Notes under the pieces: generated by a model
Database searches by the model: none
What the model saw: the letters and a program-made list of their open reading frames with translations, nothing else
What the model was told of the DNA's origin: nothing
Shown here: in pieces, positions 16,138 to 24,984 of the stretch
How positions within the stretch are numbered: position 1 is the stretch's first letter
How the letters are laid out: each line of letters starts with the position of its first letter
Assembly: GCF_007846085.1 (NCBI RefSeq)
Contig: NZ_VOEJ01000001.1
Coordinates: 62,001 to 126,000 of the forward strand
Source of the DNA: Mucilaginibacter pallidiroseus
GTDB lineage: Bacteria; Bacteroidota; Bacteroidia; Sphingobacteriales; Sphingobacteriaceae
DNA: 64,000 bases
Direction of reading: 5' to 3'
Program-made: the position numbers and the translations under genes

Positions 16138-17073
16138 ATGGAAGACATAGTAAAAGGGCTGCACCACGTTACAGCCATTGCAGGAAACGCAAAACGTAAT
16201 CATGATTTTTATACCAAAACATTGGGTTTACGCATGGTTAAAAAAACCGTAAACTTTGATGATCCCGAAACATACCACTTATATTATGGTGATAAACAAG
16301 GTTCGCCCGGTACAATACTAACTTTCTTTCCATGGGAAGGAATAGCAACCGGCAGGCGCGGTGCAAGGCAGGCTACAGAAATAGGTTATTCGGTGCCCGA
16401 AAACAGTTTTGACTTTTGGATTAACCGTTTCGAGAAACACAATGTTATTTATAACAAAGTGGCCGAAAAATTTGGCGAACCGTATTTAACAGTGCTTGAT
16501 CCGGATGGCTTGAAACTGGAACTTATCGCATCCAAAACACCCGATGCCCGTTTGCCTTGGGAAACAGATGAGGTAAGCGCAGAAAATGCAACCAAAGGTT
16601 TCCATAACGTAACCATCACAACAAATAAAATGCAGCCTACGGCGGATATCCTTACCAATGTGTTCGGCTATCGGTTGCTTGAACAGCACGTAAACCGATA
16701 TCGTTTTATAACAGATGCAGTTGAGGGTGCAAATATTATTGACCTGGTAGAGGTAGCCGGCGAGGTTGCGGGCCATGTGGCTGGCGGTTCGGTACACCAC
16801 GTAGCTTTCAGGATTGCAAACGAAGAAGTACTAATGCACTTCCGTGATAAAATTGCGGCGATGGGGTTACACATCACTGAAAAGATTGACCGAAACTACT
16901 TTTACTCACTGTATTTCCGTGAACCGGGCGGCGTTTTGTTTGAATTGGCTACTGATAATCCGGGCTTTGCAGTTGATGAGTCTGTTGAAGAATTGGGCCA
17001 GCATTTAAAATTGCCTGCACAGTACGAGCAGTACCGCAGCGCGTTAGAAACTACTTTACCAAAATTAGACTAA
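16138..17073 (+). CDS. mhqO: Ring-cleaving dioxygenase, MhqO-type (glyoxalase/VOC fold)
   Basis: A 311-residue protein with two vicinal-oxygen-chelate modules. Module one: GLHHVTAIAGNAKRNHDFY with the metal His, then PGTILTFFPW. Module two: GFHNVTITTNKM, then SVHHVAFRIANEE and a late GGVLFELATDNPGF with the metal Glu. This layout is that of the MhqO/MhqA and PcpA-related hydroquinone dioxygenases. It probably opens hydroquinone or catechol rings in the cytoplasm. It is followed after 3 bases by an MhqD-like hydrolase, the same pairing as in Bacillus quinone-resistance loci. Confidence 0.88.
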   Translation: MEDIVKGLHHVTAIAGNAKRNHDFYTKTLGLRMVKKTVNFDDPETYHLYYGDKQGSPGTILTFFPWEGIATGRRGARQATEIGYSVPENSFDFWINRFEKHNVIYNKVAEKFGEPYLTVLDPDGLKLELIASKTPDARLPWETDEVSAENATKGFHNVTITTNKMQPTADILTNVFGYRLLEQHVNRYRFITDAVEGANIIDLVEVAGEVAGHVAGGSVHHVAFRIANEEVLMHFRDKIAAMGLHITEKIDRNYFYSLYFREPGGVLFELATDNPGFAVDESVEELGQHLKLPAQYEQYRSALETTLPKLD

Positions 17074-17076
17074 GCA

Positions 17077-17703
17077 ATGTACACACACAGCAAACAAATA
17101 CGCATTGGCGGCATACCGGCCGCCAATGCAAAAGCTGCTCTTATCCTTATTCATGGCAGGGGCGGATCTGCAGAGGATATGATGAGCTTAGCTCAAAATT
17201 TAAACGCACAGGATATGGCATTTTACGCCCCGCAAGCAACAAATTATAGCTGGTATCCTTATAGTTTTATGGCGCCGGTAAAAGATAATCAGCCTGCGCT
17301 CGATTCGGCTATCAACCTCATAGATGAAACCGTTAAGCAAGCCATTGCCGATGGTTTTACAGCAGAGCAGATTTATTTTGCAGGCTTTTCGCAAGGTGCC
17401 TGCTTAACGCTTGAATATATTACCCGCAATGCCAAACAATATGGAGGCGCGGTAGCTTTTACAGGTGGCTTGATTGGCGAGCAGATAAACATGAACAATT
17501 ACAAGGGAAGCTTTAAAAACACACCCGTACTGATTACAACGAGCGACCCCGACCCGCACGTGCCACTAACAAGGGTAGATGCAAGCGTGGCCATTTTGAA
17601 AAGAATGAACGCCGACATCAACTTAAAGGTTTATCAGGGCAAGGCACATAGCATTAGCCAAGTTGAATTAGCGTTGGCTAACCAATACATTTTTAACAAA
17701 TAA
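17077..17703 (+). CDS. mhqD: MhqD-like alpha/beta hydrolase (carboxylesterase)
   Basis: A 208-residue alpha/beta hydrolase of the phospholipase/carboxylesterase branch: oxyanion region LILIHGRGGSAEDM near the start, nucleophile elbow GFSQGACLTLEY (Ser in GFSQG), and catalytic Asp and His in DPHVPL and KAHSISQVE at the C-terminus. In Bacillus, MhqD accompanies MhqO in thiol-dependent quinone detoxification. It is packed 3 bases after mhqO and 11 bases before the GNAT gene, so it is part of one operon. Confidence 0.87.
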   Translation: MYTHSKQIRIGGIPAANAKAALILIHGRGGSAEDMMSLAQNLNAQDMAFYAPQATNYSWYPYSFMAPVKDNQPALDSAINLIDETVKQAIADGFTAEQIYFAGFSQGACLTLEYITRNAKQYGGAVAFTGGLIGEQINMNNYKGSFKNTPVLITTSDPDPHVPLTRVDASVAILKRMNADINLKVYQGKAHSISQVELALANQYIFNK

Positions 17704-17714
17704 TTTAGCGAACT

Positions 17715-17999
17715 ATGGATTTGACTAATGTTGAACTGGTTAATAATGAAGAGAAGCACAATTTTGAGCTTTTTGTTGAGGGCCAACGTGCTTTTATAGA
17801 TTACCAGCTAAGGGGAGATAAAATTTACCTGATCCATACCGAGGTGCCGGTTGAGCTTGAAGGAAACGGAATTGCTGCTGCCCTTGTTGAAAAAGCATTT
17901 CAGTATATCGAGGCGCATGGTTTAAAAATGGTAGTGCTTTGCGTATATATCCAATCATACCTGAAACGCCATCCGGAGTGGGAGCGGTTAAAGGCGTAA
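17715..17999 (+). CDS. Small GNAT-like acetyltransferase (YjdJ type)
   Basis: This 94-residue protein is the minimal GNAT_2/YjdJ fold: beta strands with FVEGQRAFIDYQLRGDKIYLIHTEV, the acetyl-CoA loop region VPVELEGNGIAAALVEKAFQ and the C-terminal family phrase YIQSYLKRHPEW. It is too small to hold a separate substrate domain and its substrate is unknown. It is the last gene of the pirin-mhqO-mhqD run and ends one base before the convergent DACNV gene. Confidence 0.85.
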   Translation: MDLTNVELVNNEEKHNFELFVEGQRAFIDYQLRGDKIYLIHTEVPVELEGNGIAAALVEKAFQYIEAHGLKMVVLCVYIQSYLKRHPEWERLKA

Positions 18000-19142
18000 C
18001 TACAGTAACAGTACGTCGATACGGTGGGCATGAACCATGTTTAACTGAGCCGACCATGCAAATACAGTAAACTGCCCGTCTTGCGATGCCACCAATGCTA
18101 TAGCATCGTGCTGATCATTTACAAATTGTGCAGCTGCCAAATGGCGGCTGCCGCCGTTTTGGGCCGGGTGTACACGCGTTGCCTTTGCTTGGGCAACCGG
18201 CTCTGTTATGATGATTTGCCCAACAGGTTTATTGTGCTCCCCGCGGGCAGCTTTTGCGCCAAAGGCAAGCAAGTCGTACTTTTCGGTAATCACAGTAGCG
18301 CCGTCAACGGCAGTGAAGCCACCAATCAAATCAATTGCTTCCAGTAATGATTCGCGCCACTCGAGCGTTTGCCGCTCATCAAGGCTTTTCTCCATCAGGC
18401 TGGCAACTGCACCGTAAGGCGGCACAACGGGATATTTAACAGGCTGTACAATTGATTTTCGCCACCTGTCGGTTCCTTGCGGTACAATAAAAACGAGCCC
18501 GCCACGCCCGTGCTGTCGCATAGATGCCGCCAGTTGTACCAATACGTTAAATGATTCGCCCATAAAAGAGGGCAGGGGCATGTTGGCCAGCGAGGCAAGC
18601 AGCTGCGGGCAATCGGCCACGCCCATAGTTACCTCATCAAGTACCTTTATTTGGTCTGCCTTTAAAACAGCCACGTTCACAAATTTTCCAAATCCATCAA
18701 TACGTCGGTGCTTTATAACCAGTACGCCCGGCTCGGTCACTTCCAGTACAAAGCATATAGAAGGTACGCTGTGGGTTGTGCCCCAAATAAAAAGGTCATC
18801 GCCCTCCGGCCAAACGCCAAGATGTATGCCCGGCTGCTCAACCGCGGGTGCAAGCTTAACCAGGTTACGGGGCGTTAGCCTTAGTTTATCGCCAAATATA
18901 AGCGGCCTGTCAGATTGCGACGGCTCAAGTAATGCCAATGATACTTTTGGGGATTTTCCTTCCTCGCGCTGCAGGCTTGCCCAAAAGGCCACATCTAAAA
19001 CAGACTCAATTATTTCTGCAGCAGGAGCAGTTGCTAATATGCGGCCGGGTGAAGGTGCGGCCAAAGACAAATGCCTTTTAAAGTGAGCCTCAATTGTAGG
19101 CGCCACCATACGGGCCGGCAGATAGGTAGGTTCTGATAACAT
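18000..19142 (-). CDS. DACNV-type protein with a diadenylate-cyclase-like C-terminal domain
   Basis: A 380-residue cytosolic protein. The C-terminal third carries both hallmarks of the DisA_N/DAC fold: DGA at residues 280-282 and GGSRHLAAAQF at 330-340, followed by DAIALVASQDGQFTVF like the SDA-IVVSEETG stretch of true cyclases. The second motif is SRHLA rather than the usual TRHRA, so activity is uncertain. The N-terminal 200 residues are a separate sensor-like region with no motif I know. I associate this layout with the predicted DACNV sensor families from nucleotide-conflict surveys. It stands alone, convergent with the GNAT gene. Confidence 0.72.
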   Translation of the reverse strand: MLSEPTYLPARMVAPTIEAHFKRHLSLAAPSPGRILATAPAAEIIESVLDVAFWASLQREEGKSPKVSLALLEPSQSDRPLIFGDKLRLTPRNLVKLAPAVEQPGIHLGVWPEGDDLFIWGTTHSVPSICFVLEVTEPGVLVIKHRRIDGFGKFVNVAVLKADQIKVLDEVTMGVADCPQLLASLANMPLPSFMGESFNVLVQLAASMRQHGRGGLVFIVPQGTDRWRKSIVQPVKYPVVPPYGAVASLMEKSLDERQTLEWRESLLEAIDLIGGFTAVDGATVITEKYDLLAFGAKAARGEHNKPVGQIIITEPVAQAKATRVHPAQNGGSRHLAAAQFVNDQHDAIALVASQDGQFTVFAWSAQLNMVHAHRIDVLLL

Positions 19143-19268
19143 TACAAAGCGCGCAATTTAATTATACAATGATACTTATTATGAAATCAAAATGCTTCAT
19201 AAAATACCATTATGACATAAAGTTGCGCGCTGTAATTTTAAAGTAGGGGTATTATAAATATTGGGGTA

Positions 19269-19868
19269 CTAATATGCATTCTCCTCACCGCGTATCACAT
19301 TCAAAACCGTACTCACAATGATGCGTACATCACCCATCACGCTCCAGTTTTCAATATACCAAAGGTCATGCTCTACACGTTTTTGCAATTGGTCTTGCTC
19401 ACGCACCTCACCGCGAAAGCCATTTATTTGTGCCCATCCGGTAATGCCCGGTTTAAGAAAATGGCGGTCCATATACTGGTCAACCGTTTGGCTAAAACGT
19501 TCGGTATGTTCAATCATGTGCGGGCGCGGGCCAACAAGGCTCATATTGCCAAGCAAAACGTTAAAAAATTGAGGTAGTTCGTCAAGGCTGGTCTTTCTGA
19601 TAAAGGCTCCTACGCGGGTAACGCGGCTATCGTTTTTAGTTGCCTGCACATGAGCCAGCGCAGGGTTAAGGCGCATGCTGCGAAGCTTGTAGCACCAAAA
19701 AGGTTTATTGAATCTGCCAGATCTTTCCTGCTTAAATATTCCCGGCCCTTCAGATTCTGCTTTAATCATCAGCACAAGAATAGGCATCAGCCATGATAGT
19801 ATAAATACAATCACCATCAGGCTTACAATAATATCCAATAAACGTTTAAGCGTATGGCTTCTATTCAT
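19269..19868 (-). CDS. Short (monotopic) bacterial sugar transferase
   Basis: The 199-residue protein consists of one N-terminal hydrophobic reentrant segment (LLDIIVSLMVIVFILSWLMP) and the phosphoglycosyl transferase domain with QERSGRFNKPFWCYKLRSMR, DELPQFFNVLLGNMSLVGPRP and LKPGITGWAQI. It transfers a sugar phosphate to undecaprenyl phosphate to start capsule or exopolysaccharide synthesis. It lacks the extra helices of WcaJ/WbaP, like PglC; an in-frame stop immediately upstream of the ATG excludes a longer form from this frame. No other polysaccharide genes are nearby, which is unusual. Confidence 0.88.
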   Translation of the reverse strand: MNRSHTLKRLLDIIVSLMVIVFILSWLMPILVLMIKAESEGPGIFKQERSGRFNKPFWCYKLRSMRLNPALAHVQATKNDSRVTRVGAFIRKTSLDELPQFFNVLLGNMSLVGPRPHMIEHTERFSQTVDQYMDRHFLKPGITGWAQINGFRGEVREQDQLQKRVEHDLWYIENWSVMGDVRIIVSTVLNVIRGEENAY

Positions 19869-20147
19869 AAATTAATCAATATTAATTAGGGCTAACGTCC
19901 GAACACAACACCAGGGGGGATGATATTATGATAAAATGGTACTTAGCTGCATAACTTGAAATAATAATAATCTGGCAATAATTTGAGGGTTAAACAAAGA
20001 TCATAATTTATTTATTACACATCAATCTGTTTTCGTCAAAATAGCGATTGTCCCGGTTTTGTCTTGCCAATTTGCCTGTTATAGTCGCAATCTCTTTGCG
20101 AATTTAATAATTTCAGAGCAAATGAGAATATTATTTATAAATGAATA
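19869..20147. other. AT-rich intergenic stretch
   Basis: About 280 bases upstream of the sugar transferase and downstream of the DUF6702 gene. I see no gene, strong hairpin or repeat. It presumably holds the sugar transferase promoter. Confidence 0.4.
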
Positions 20148-20672
20148 TTAGAAATTTTGCACCGCTTTTTTAGCCGGGTAGTCTAGTCGGGTACTCTTTC
20201 TTGTGCCATTAACTGTCATGTGTACAATATTGAGCTGGTCCTGGTAAAGATCTTGCAACAGGCTCACTTCAGCTTCCATATTTTTTGGAGTGTTTATTTT
20301 GGCCGATTCCAGGTATACATTTACAGCCTCCCGATTAATTTCAAAGCCAAGATAGTTTGGCTTAACGGCAGCTCCGCCGGCCTTTATCTGTAAATGAGCG
20401 TTTACGTAGTTTTTAACCATTACGTCCATAGCTGCATGCATGTCTGCGCGGTTTAGATCGGCCTTTGCGTGAAACTGCTTTTCGAGTGCCGACTCAAAGT
20501 CGTCCGTAAAAATGGTACACGTAATTTCCAGCTGGTTATCTTTTGGATTTAAGCTGATATCAGTGGTGCTAACGTGCAGCGGGTGAAATGTTGTTTTAGC
20601 CGGGTTAGTTAAGCTAAGCAGCCCGGTTAAAATGTAACAATATAGTAGGGAATTACTTAAAAGTGCAGCCAT
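20148..20672 (-). CDS. DUF6702-family protein
   Basis: A 174-residue protein with an N-terminal hydrophobic segment (LLYCYILTGLLSLTNPA) and the family phrase FHPLHVSTTDISLNPKDNQLEIT, followed by FTDDFESALEKQF. DUF6702 proteins are exported or membrane-anchored and of unknown role. The ATG at 20672 is preferred over one at 20729, which would leave only 7 bases to the divergent HupE start. In related genomes, as I recall, this gene sits next to hupE and an M1 peptidase, exactly as here. Confidence 0.75.
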   Translation of the reverse strand: MAALLSNSLLYCYILTGLLSLTNPAKTTFHPLHVSTTDISLNPKDNQLEITCTIFTDDFESALEKQFHAKADLNRADMHAAMDVMVKNYVNAHLQIKAGGAAVKPNYLGFEINREAVNVYLESAKINTPKNMEAEVSLLQDLYQDQLNIVHMTVNGTRKSTRLDYPAKKAVQNF

Positions 20673-20736
20673 ATCGCAAAGGGGAAGCTTTAATATTAAA
20701 AAGCTGTTAAATTTACGCTTTCGTTCCAAAAAAATT

Positions 20737-21315
20737 ATGTCGGATATTGGTTTTTATTTTGGGCTGGGATGGAAGCATATCATTAGTCTTGATGCTTTGG
20801 ACCACCAGTTATTTATACTTGTACTGGCTGCTGTATATACCCTAAGCAATATACGGCAGGTGCTTATTTTAGTTACCGCTTTTACCGTAGGGCACTCCTT
20901 AACACTTGCTTTAAGCGTGTTTGATGTAATACGATTCCCAACAAAGTGGGTAGAATTTTTAATACCCTGTACCATTGTAATAACTGCTGTCAGTAATATA
21001 GTAAGGCTAAATGCAAAACAGGCAAACGTTATGGTTAACTACTACCTTGCGCTTGGTTTTGGCCTTATACACGGGATGGGTTTTGCCAACAGCATTCGCA
21101 TTATGCTGGCTCGCGATCAATCAATAGGATGGGGCCTGCTTGGCTTTAATCTTGGGCTTGAGGCAGGTCAAATTGTTGTAGTTGCCGTTATACTTACCCT
21201 GGCATTAATTTGTTTTAAATACCTGCATATAGCCCGCCGCGACTGGGGTTTTTTTATCTCTGCCGCAGTTTTTTCATTATCAGTACAAATGGCGCTTGAA
21301 AGGTTGCCGTTTTAA
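20737..21315 (+). CDS. HupE/UreJ-family membrane protein
   Basis: A 192-residue protein with about six to seven membrane segments and His motifs typical of HupE/UreJ: GLGWKHIISLDALDHQLF near the N-terminus, FTVGHSLTLA and GFGLIHGMGFANS. Family members are nickel or cobalt permease-like proteins, but the substrate in Bacteroidota copies without urease or hydrogenase is unknown. It is divergent from DUF6702 and 29 bases upstream of the M1 peptidase, so a metal supply or membrane role linked to that exported zinc protease is conceivable but unproven. Confidence 0.83.
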   Translation: MSDIGFYFGLGWKHIISLDALDHQLFILVLAAVYTLSNIRQVLILVTAFTVGHSLTLALSVFDVIRFPTKWVEFLIPCTIVITAVSNIVRLNAKQANVMVNYYLALGFGLIHGMGFANSIRIMLARDQSIGWGLLGFNLGLEAGQIVVVAVILTLALICFKYLHIARRDWGFFISAAVFSLSVQMALERLPF

Positions 21316-21344
21316 ATTTAAATTTGACTATTAAACCCCATAAC

Positions 21345-23738
21345 ATGAAGAGAATTTTTACGAGTATCTTTCTTTCGTTATGCGTAACCGGTGCCGCCCT
21401 CGCACAGGATATTCATAACAACCCTGGCAGTAACCACGGTAACAAGTTTGAGCAGTTGGGCACTATTTTGAGCACACCCAATGAGCAAAGAACTGCCAGC
21501 GGTGCACCGGGTGTAAAATACTGGCAACAGCGCGCCGATTACAACATCAAGTGCGAACTTGATGAGAAGAATTTAAAGCTTACCGGCAGCGAAACCATTA
21601 CTTACTTCAACAACTCGCCAGACCAGCTAACTTACATTTGGTTGCAGCTTGATGAGAACGAGCACAGCAGCATTAACAATTCGGGTTACCAAAGCAGCTC
21701 GGGTATGCCGCGTGCCACCACTACCCAAAATGTTGATAAGAACGAGGCACGCAACGGCGACGCCGATAACGGCCTTGGTATCATGATATCAAAACTTACC
21801 GATGTTACAGGCAAAAAGTTAAGCTACACCATCAACAAAACCATGATGCGTGTAGATTTGGCTACCCCGCTTAAACCGGGACAACAGTTTGTATTTAATG
21901 TAGACTGGACCTACAAAATAACTGATCGTATGACCGTTGGCGGCCGCGGGGGGTATGAGTTTTTTCCTGAGGATGGTAACTATTTATTTACCATGACACA
22001 GTGGTACCCGCGCCTTTGCGTTTACAGCGATTTCCAGGGATGGCAAAACCATCAGTTTACAGGCCGTGGCGAGTTTGCGCTAACGTTTGGTAACTTCCGC
22101 GTACAAATGACCGTTCCTGCCGATCACGTTATTGGTGGTACAGGCGAGTGTATAAACTACAGCGCTATATTAAGCCCTGAGCGTTTGGCGCGTTACAACC
22201 GTGCTAAAACTGCCGCAGCACCAGTTGAGATAGTTACCCTTGCCGAAGCCAAGAAAGCAGAAAAGGCGCCATCAACCGCGAAGAAGACATGGGTTTTCCA
22301 GGCAAATAATGTTCGCGATTTTGCATGGGGATCATCACGTAAGTTTGTTTGGGATGGTATGGGCCAAAAGGTAAACGGCAAAAACGTAATGTGCATGAGC
22401 TTTTACGGTAAAGAAGCCTACAACCTTTACAATAAATACTCAACAAGGTTAGTGGCGCATACCGTTAAAACCTATTCAGATTTTACGATTCCTTATCCAT
22501 ATCCTGTTGCCCAGTCTGTTGAGGCATCAAACGGTATGGAGTACCCGATGATATGCTTTAACTATGGCCGTACCGAAAAAGATGGCACATACAGCGAAAG
22601 CACTAAAAACGGTATGATAGGTGTTATCATCCACGAAGTTGGTCACAACTTTTTCCCGATGATTGTAAACAGCGACGAGCGCCAATGGACATGGATGGAC
22701 GAAGGTTTGAACTCGTTTGTTGAGTACCTTACCGAAGAGCTTTGGGATAATAAGTTCCCGAGTAAAAAAGGCGCAGCGTATACAATTGTTGATTACATGA
22801 AATTGCCTAAGAACGAACTTGAGCCGGTTATGACCAACTCAGAAAACATTGTTCGTTTTGGGCCAAACGCATATTCTAAACCGGCAACTGCGCTAAATAT
22901 ATTGCGCGAAACCGTAATGGGCCGTAAACTTTTTGATTATGCTTTTAAAGAATACGCACGCCGTTGGGCCTTTAAACACCCAACTCCGGCCGATTTGTTC
23001 CGCACAATGGAGGATGCAAGCGGCGAGGATTTGGATTGGTTCTGGAGAGGTTGGTTCTACGGTACCGATCCTGTTGATATCTCGTTAGATTCAGTTAAAT
23101 ACGCCAAAGCCAACCTTGATGCCAAGGCTCCGGCAATGGGTGGCAACCGTACACCACGTGTTGCTCAGCCTGCAGTAAACAGCTTTGAGGATATCTCTAA
23201 AGTACGTAACCGTAATGATAAGAGCATACGTTTCCAGACAGATAAGGATACTGCTACGCAGGATTTTTACTGGAAGTATGACCGTGGTATGGTAACAGTT
23301 GACACTGCTAAGTTCAGCGCAATTGTAAAAGCCCAGCCGGCACCCGACGCTTACTTTGAACCATTAAACGATGCCGACAAAGGCAAATACGACAGTAAAT
23401 ATTTTTACGAGCTTAACTTTAGCAATAAAGGCGGTTTGGTAATGCCTGTAATTGTTGAATTTACCTTTAAAGATGGTACAAAATGGACAGATCGTATTGC
23501 CCCGCAGATTTGGAGATTGAATGAAAAAACCGCTTCTAAATTCTATATCCACGATAAAGAAGTAGCCTCAATCAAACTTGACCCAATGCGCGAAACTGCT
23601 GATATTGATGAGAGCAACAACTATTGGGGTAAGATGCCTGAGCCATCAAAATTCCAATTGTTTAAACAACGTACAGGCGGCCCGGTTCGTGGACAGTCAA
23701 CCGGTGTTAACCCAATGCAGGTTTCAAAAGCAAAATAA
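21345..23738 (+). CDS. Exported M1-family zinc metallopeptidase
   Basis: The 797-residue protein has a signal peptide (MKRIFTSIFLSLCVTGAALA), the gluzincin motif HEVGH at residues 430-434 with the third ligand Glu453 (HEXXH plus 18 residues plus E), and NGMEYPMI at about 396-403 replacing the GAMEN exopeptidase motif. It should be an outer aminopeptidase in the periplasm or at the surface. A long C-terminal region (from about 600) has no recognised motif. The ATG at 21345 is chosen over a TTG 21 bases upstream since the signal peptide then begins MKR. A strong terminator follows. Confidence 0.92.
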   Translation: MKRIFTSIFLSLCVTGAALAQDIHNNPGSNHGNKFEQLGTILSTPNEQRTASGAPGVKYWQQRADYNIKCELDEKNLKLTGSETITYFNNSPDQLTYIWLQLDENEHSSINNSGYQSSSGMPRATTTQNVDKNEARNGDADNGLGIMISKLTDVTGKKLSYTINKTMMRVDLATPLKPGQQFVFNVDWTYKITDRMTVGGRGGYEFFPEDGNYLFTMTQWYPRLCVYSDFQGWQNHQFTGRGEFALTFGNFRVQMTVPADHVIGGTGECINYSAILSPERLARYNRAKTAAAPVEIVTLAEAKKAEKAPSTAKKTWVFQANNVRDFAWGSSRKFVWDGMGQKVNGKNVMCMSFYGKEAYNLYNKYSTRLVAHTVKTYSDFTIPYPYPVAQSVEASNGMEYPMICFNYGRTEKDGTYSESTKNGMIGVIIHEVGHNFFPMIVNSDERQWTWMDEGLNSFVEYLTEELWDNKFPSKKGAAYTIVDYMKLPKNELEPVMTNSENIVRFGPNAYSKPATALNILRETVMGRKLFDYAFKEYARRWAFKHPTPADLFRTMEDASGEDLDWFWRGWFYGTDPVDISLDSVKYAKANLDAKAPAMGGNRTPRVAQPAVNSFEDISKVRNRNDKSIRFQTDKDTATQDFYWKYDRGMVTVDTAKFSAIVKAQPAPDAYFEPLNDADKGKYDSKYFYELNFSNKGGLVMPVIVEFTFKDGTKWTDRIAPQIWRLNEKTASKFYIHDKEVASIKLDPMRETADIDESNNYWGKMPEPSKFQLFKQRTGGPVRGQSTGVNPMQVSKAK

Positions 23739-23759
23739 ATTATATCTTATCGGATGTCT

Positions 23760-23795
23760 AAACGCCATGCTTACAAAGCATGGCGTTTTTGTTTT
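23760..23795 (+). terminator. Intrinsic terminator after the M1 peptidase gene
   Basis: A perfect 10-base-pair stem AACGCCATGC / GCATGGCGTT with the 7-base loop TTACAAA, followed by a T-rich tail. Confidence 0.93.
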
Positions 23796-23811
23796 GTATA
23801 ACTGTGATTAG

Positions 23812-24042
23812 CTATTTCAATATCGTTACACTGCCCGAGCGTTTGTCTTTCCCATTACGTAGATCAATGACATAATAGTAAACACCCGTGGAAAGTATTT
23901 TGCCGTTCCTTGTTAAATGTTTGGTGCCTGCTCCAATATGCGCAGGCAAGCGACAAAAATTAATAGTAAGGTTATCGATAATCTCACAAAACAGCGGCTG
24001 AGTGTATATGCCTTTAAAAGGCGCAAAGATAATAATACACAT
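23812..24042 (-). pseudogene. Remnant of a gene ending in a CHU_C / type IX secretion sorting domain
   Basis: The last 25 residues of this 76-codon frame, ILSTGVYYYVIDLRNG followed by KDKRSGSVTILK, match the end of the gliding-motility-associated C-terminal domain (type B sorting signal of the type IX secretion system). The preceding part keeps scraps such as a NGK before this and IDNLTIN, but the NRWG and WDG motifs are lost and there is no signal peptide or passenger. This is best read as a decayed 3-prime end of a large secreted protein, left behind after deletion of the rest. Confidence 0.6.
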
Positions 24043-24097
24043 TAATTTTCAATTATTTAGCGATTGATACACTATAGGCAATTTGACGGATGACGAT

Positions 24098-24105
24098 TAT
24101 CTTTG
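24098..24105 (+). promoter_or_regulatory. Candidate -7 element for the MBL-hydrolase gene
   Basis: TATCTTTG is an exact TAnnTTTG match 48 bases before the ATG at 24154. It overlaps the possible upstream start at 24103, which is therefore unlikely to be used. Confidence 0.45.
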
Positions 24106-24153
24106 CTAATATTATTTGCAAACGGTAGGCAATTATCCTTATTTTCGCACTTT

Positions 24154-24984
24154 ATGCCTGTTTATATAGCGTCATTAAATTCGGGGAGTAACGGCAATTG
24201 TTATTACGTTGGTAACGAGCGCGAAGCTGTGCTTGTTGATGCAGGTATATCATGCCGAGAAACCGAAAAACGTATGGCCCGGCTTGGGCTATCTATGCAA
24301 ATAGTGAAGGCTATCTTTATATCGCATGAGCATTCCGACCATATTCGCGGATTGGCTGTTCTGGCAAAAAAATACAGGCTACCGGTTTACGTTACCGATG
24401 GTACTGTTCATCATTGCGGCGATGTGCCGCGTGAGCTTTGCATGCCGCTAAAGGCATACAGCTCCGTGCAAATAGGAAGCCTGGTTATAACGGCTTTTCC
24501 AAAACATCATGACGCTGCCGAACCAACCAGCTTTATGATTGCCGATGGCGATACAAGGATTGGTGTGTTTACAGATATCGGCGCTACATGCGAGCATCTG
24601 ATAAAACATTTTAACCAATGCCATGCGGTTTTTCTGGAGGCTAATTATGATGAGCAAATGCTTGAACAGGGCAGGTATCCATATTACCTGAAAAGGCGAA
24701 TACGCGGTGGCAAAGGTCACCTGTCTAACAAACAGGCGCTTGATCTTTTTATCAACCATAAGCCCAACTACATGAGCCACGTGTTGCTGGCGCACCTGTC
24801 AAAAGATAACAATGATCCGCAATTGGCTCAGCAGTTATTTGCGCAGCATGCAGGTAATACGCATGTAAGCGTTGCATCACGATATGTGGAGAGCGAGGTT
24901 TACTGCATTAATCCGGGGAGTTCTATTGCCAAAGAGGTATTGCCTAATTTTATTACCGGCCAACTTCAATTTGTTTTAAGCTGA
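24154..24984 (+). CDS. MBL-fold metallo-hydrolase (YycJ/WalJ-like)
   Basis: A 276-residue metallo-beta-lactamase-fold protein that starts MPVYIASLNSGSNGNCYYV, the standard YycJ/WalJ opening, and carries the metal motif HEHSDH with His58, His60, Asp62 and His63. VFLEANYDEQML and HLSKDNNDPQLA are further family phrases. Relatives are putative nucleases linked in Firmicutes to cell-wall signalling and mismatch-type DNA repair. The stop codon overlaps the ATG of the pseudouridine synthase by one base (TGATG), so the two are translated from one message. Confidence 0.88.
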   Translation: MPVYIASLNSGSNGNCYYVGNEREAVLVDAGISCRETEKRMARLGLSMQIVKAIFISHEHSDHIRGLAVLAKKYRLPVYVTDGTVHHCGDVPRELCMPLKAYSSVQIGSLVITAFPKHHDAAEPTSFMIADGDTRIGVFTDIGATCEHLIKHFNQCHAVFLEANYDEQMLEQGRYPYYLKRRIRGGKGHLSNKQALDLFINHKPNYMSHVLLAHLSKDNNDPQLAQQLFAQHAGNTHVSVASRYVESEVYCINPGSSIAKEVLPNFITGQLQFVLS

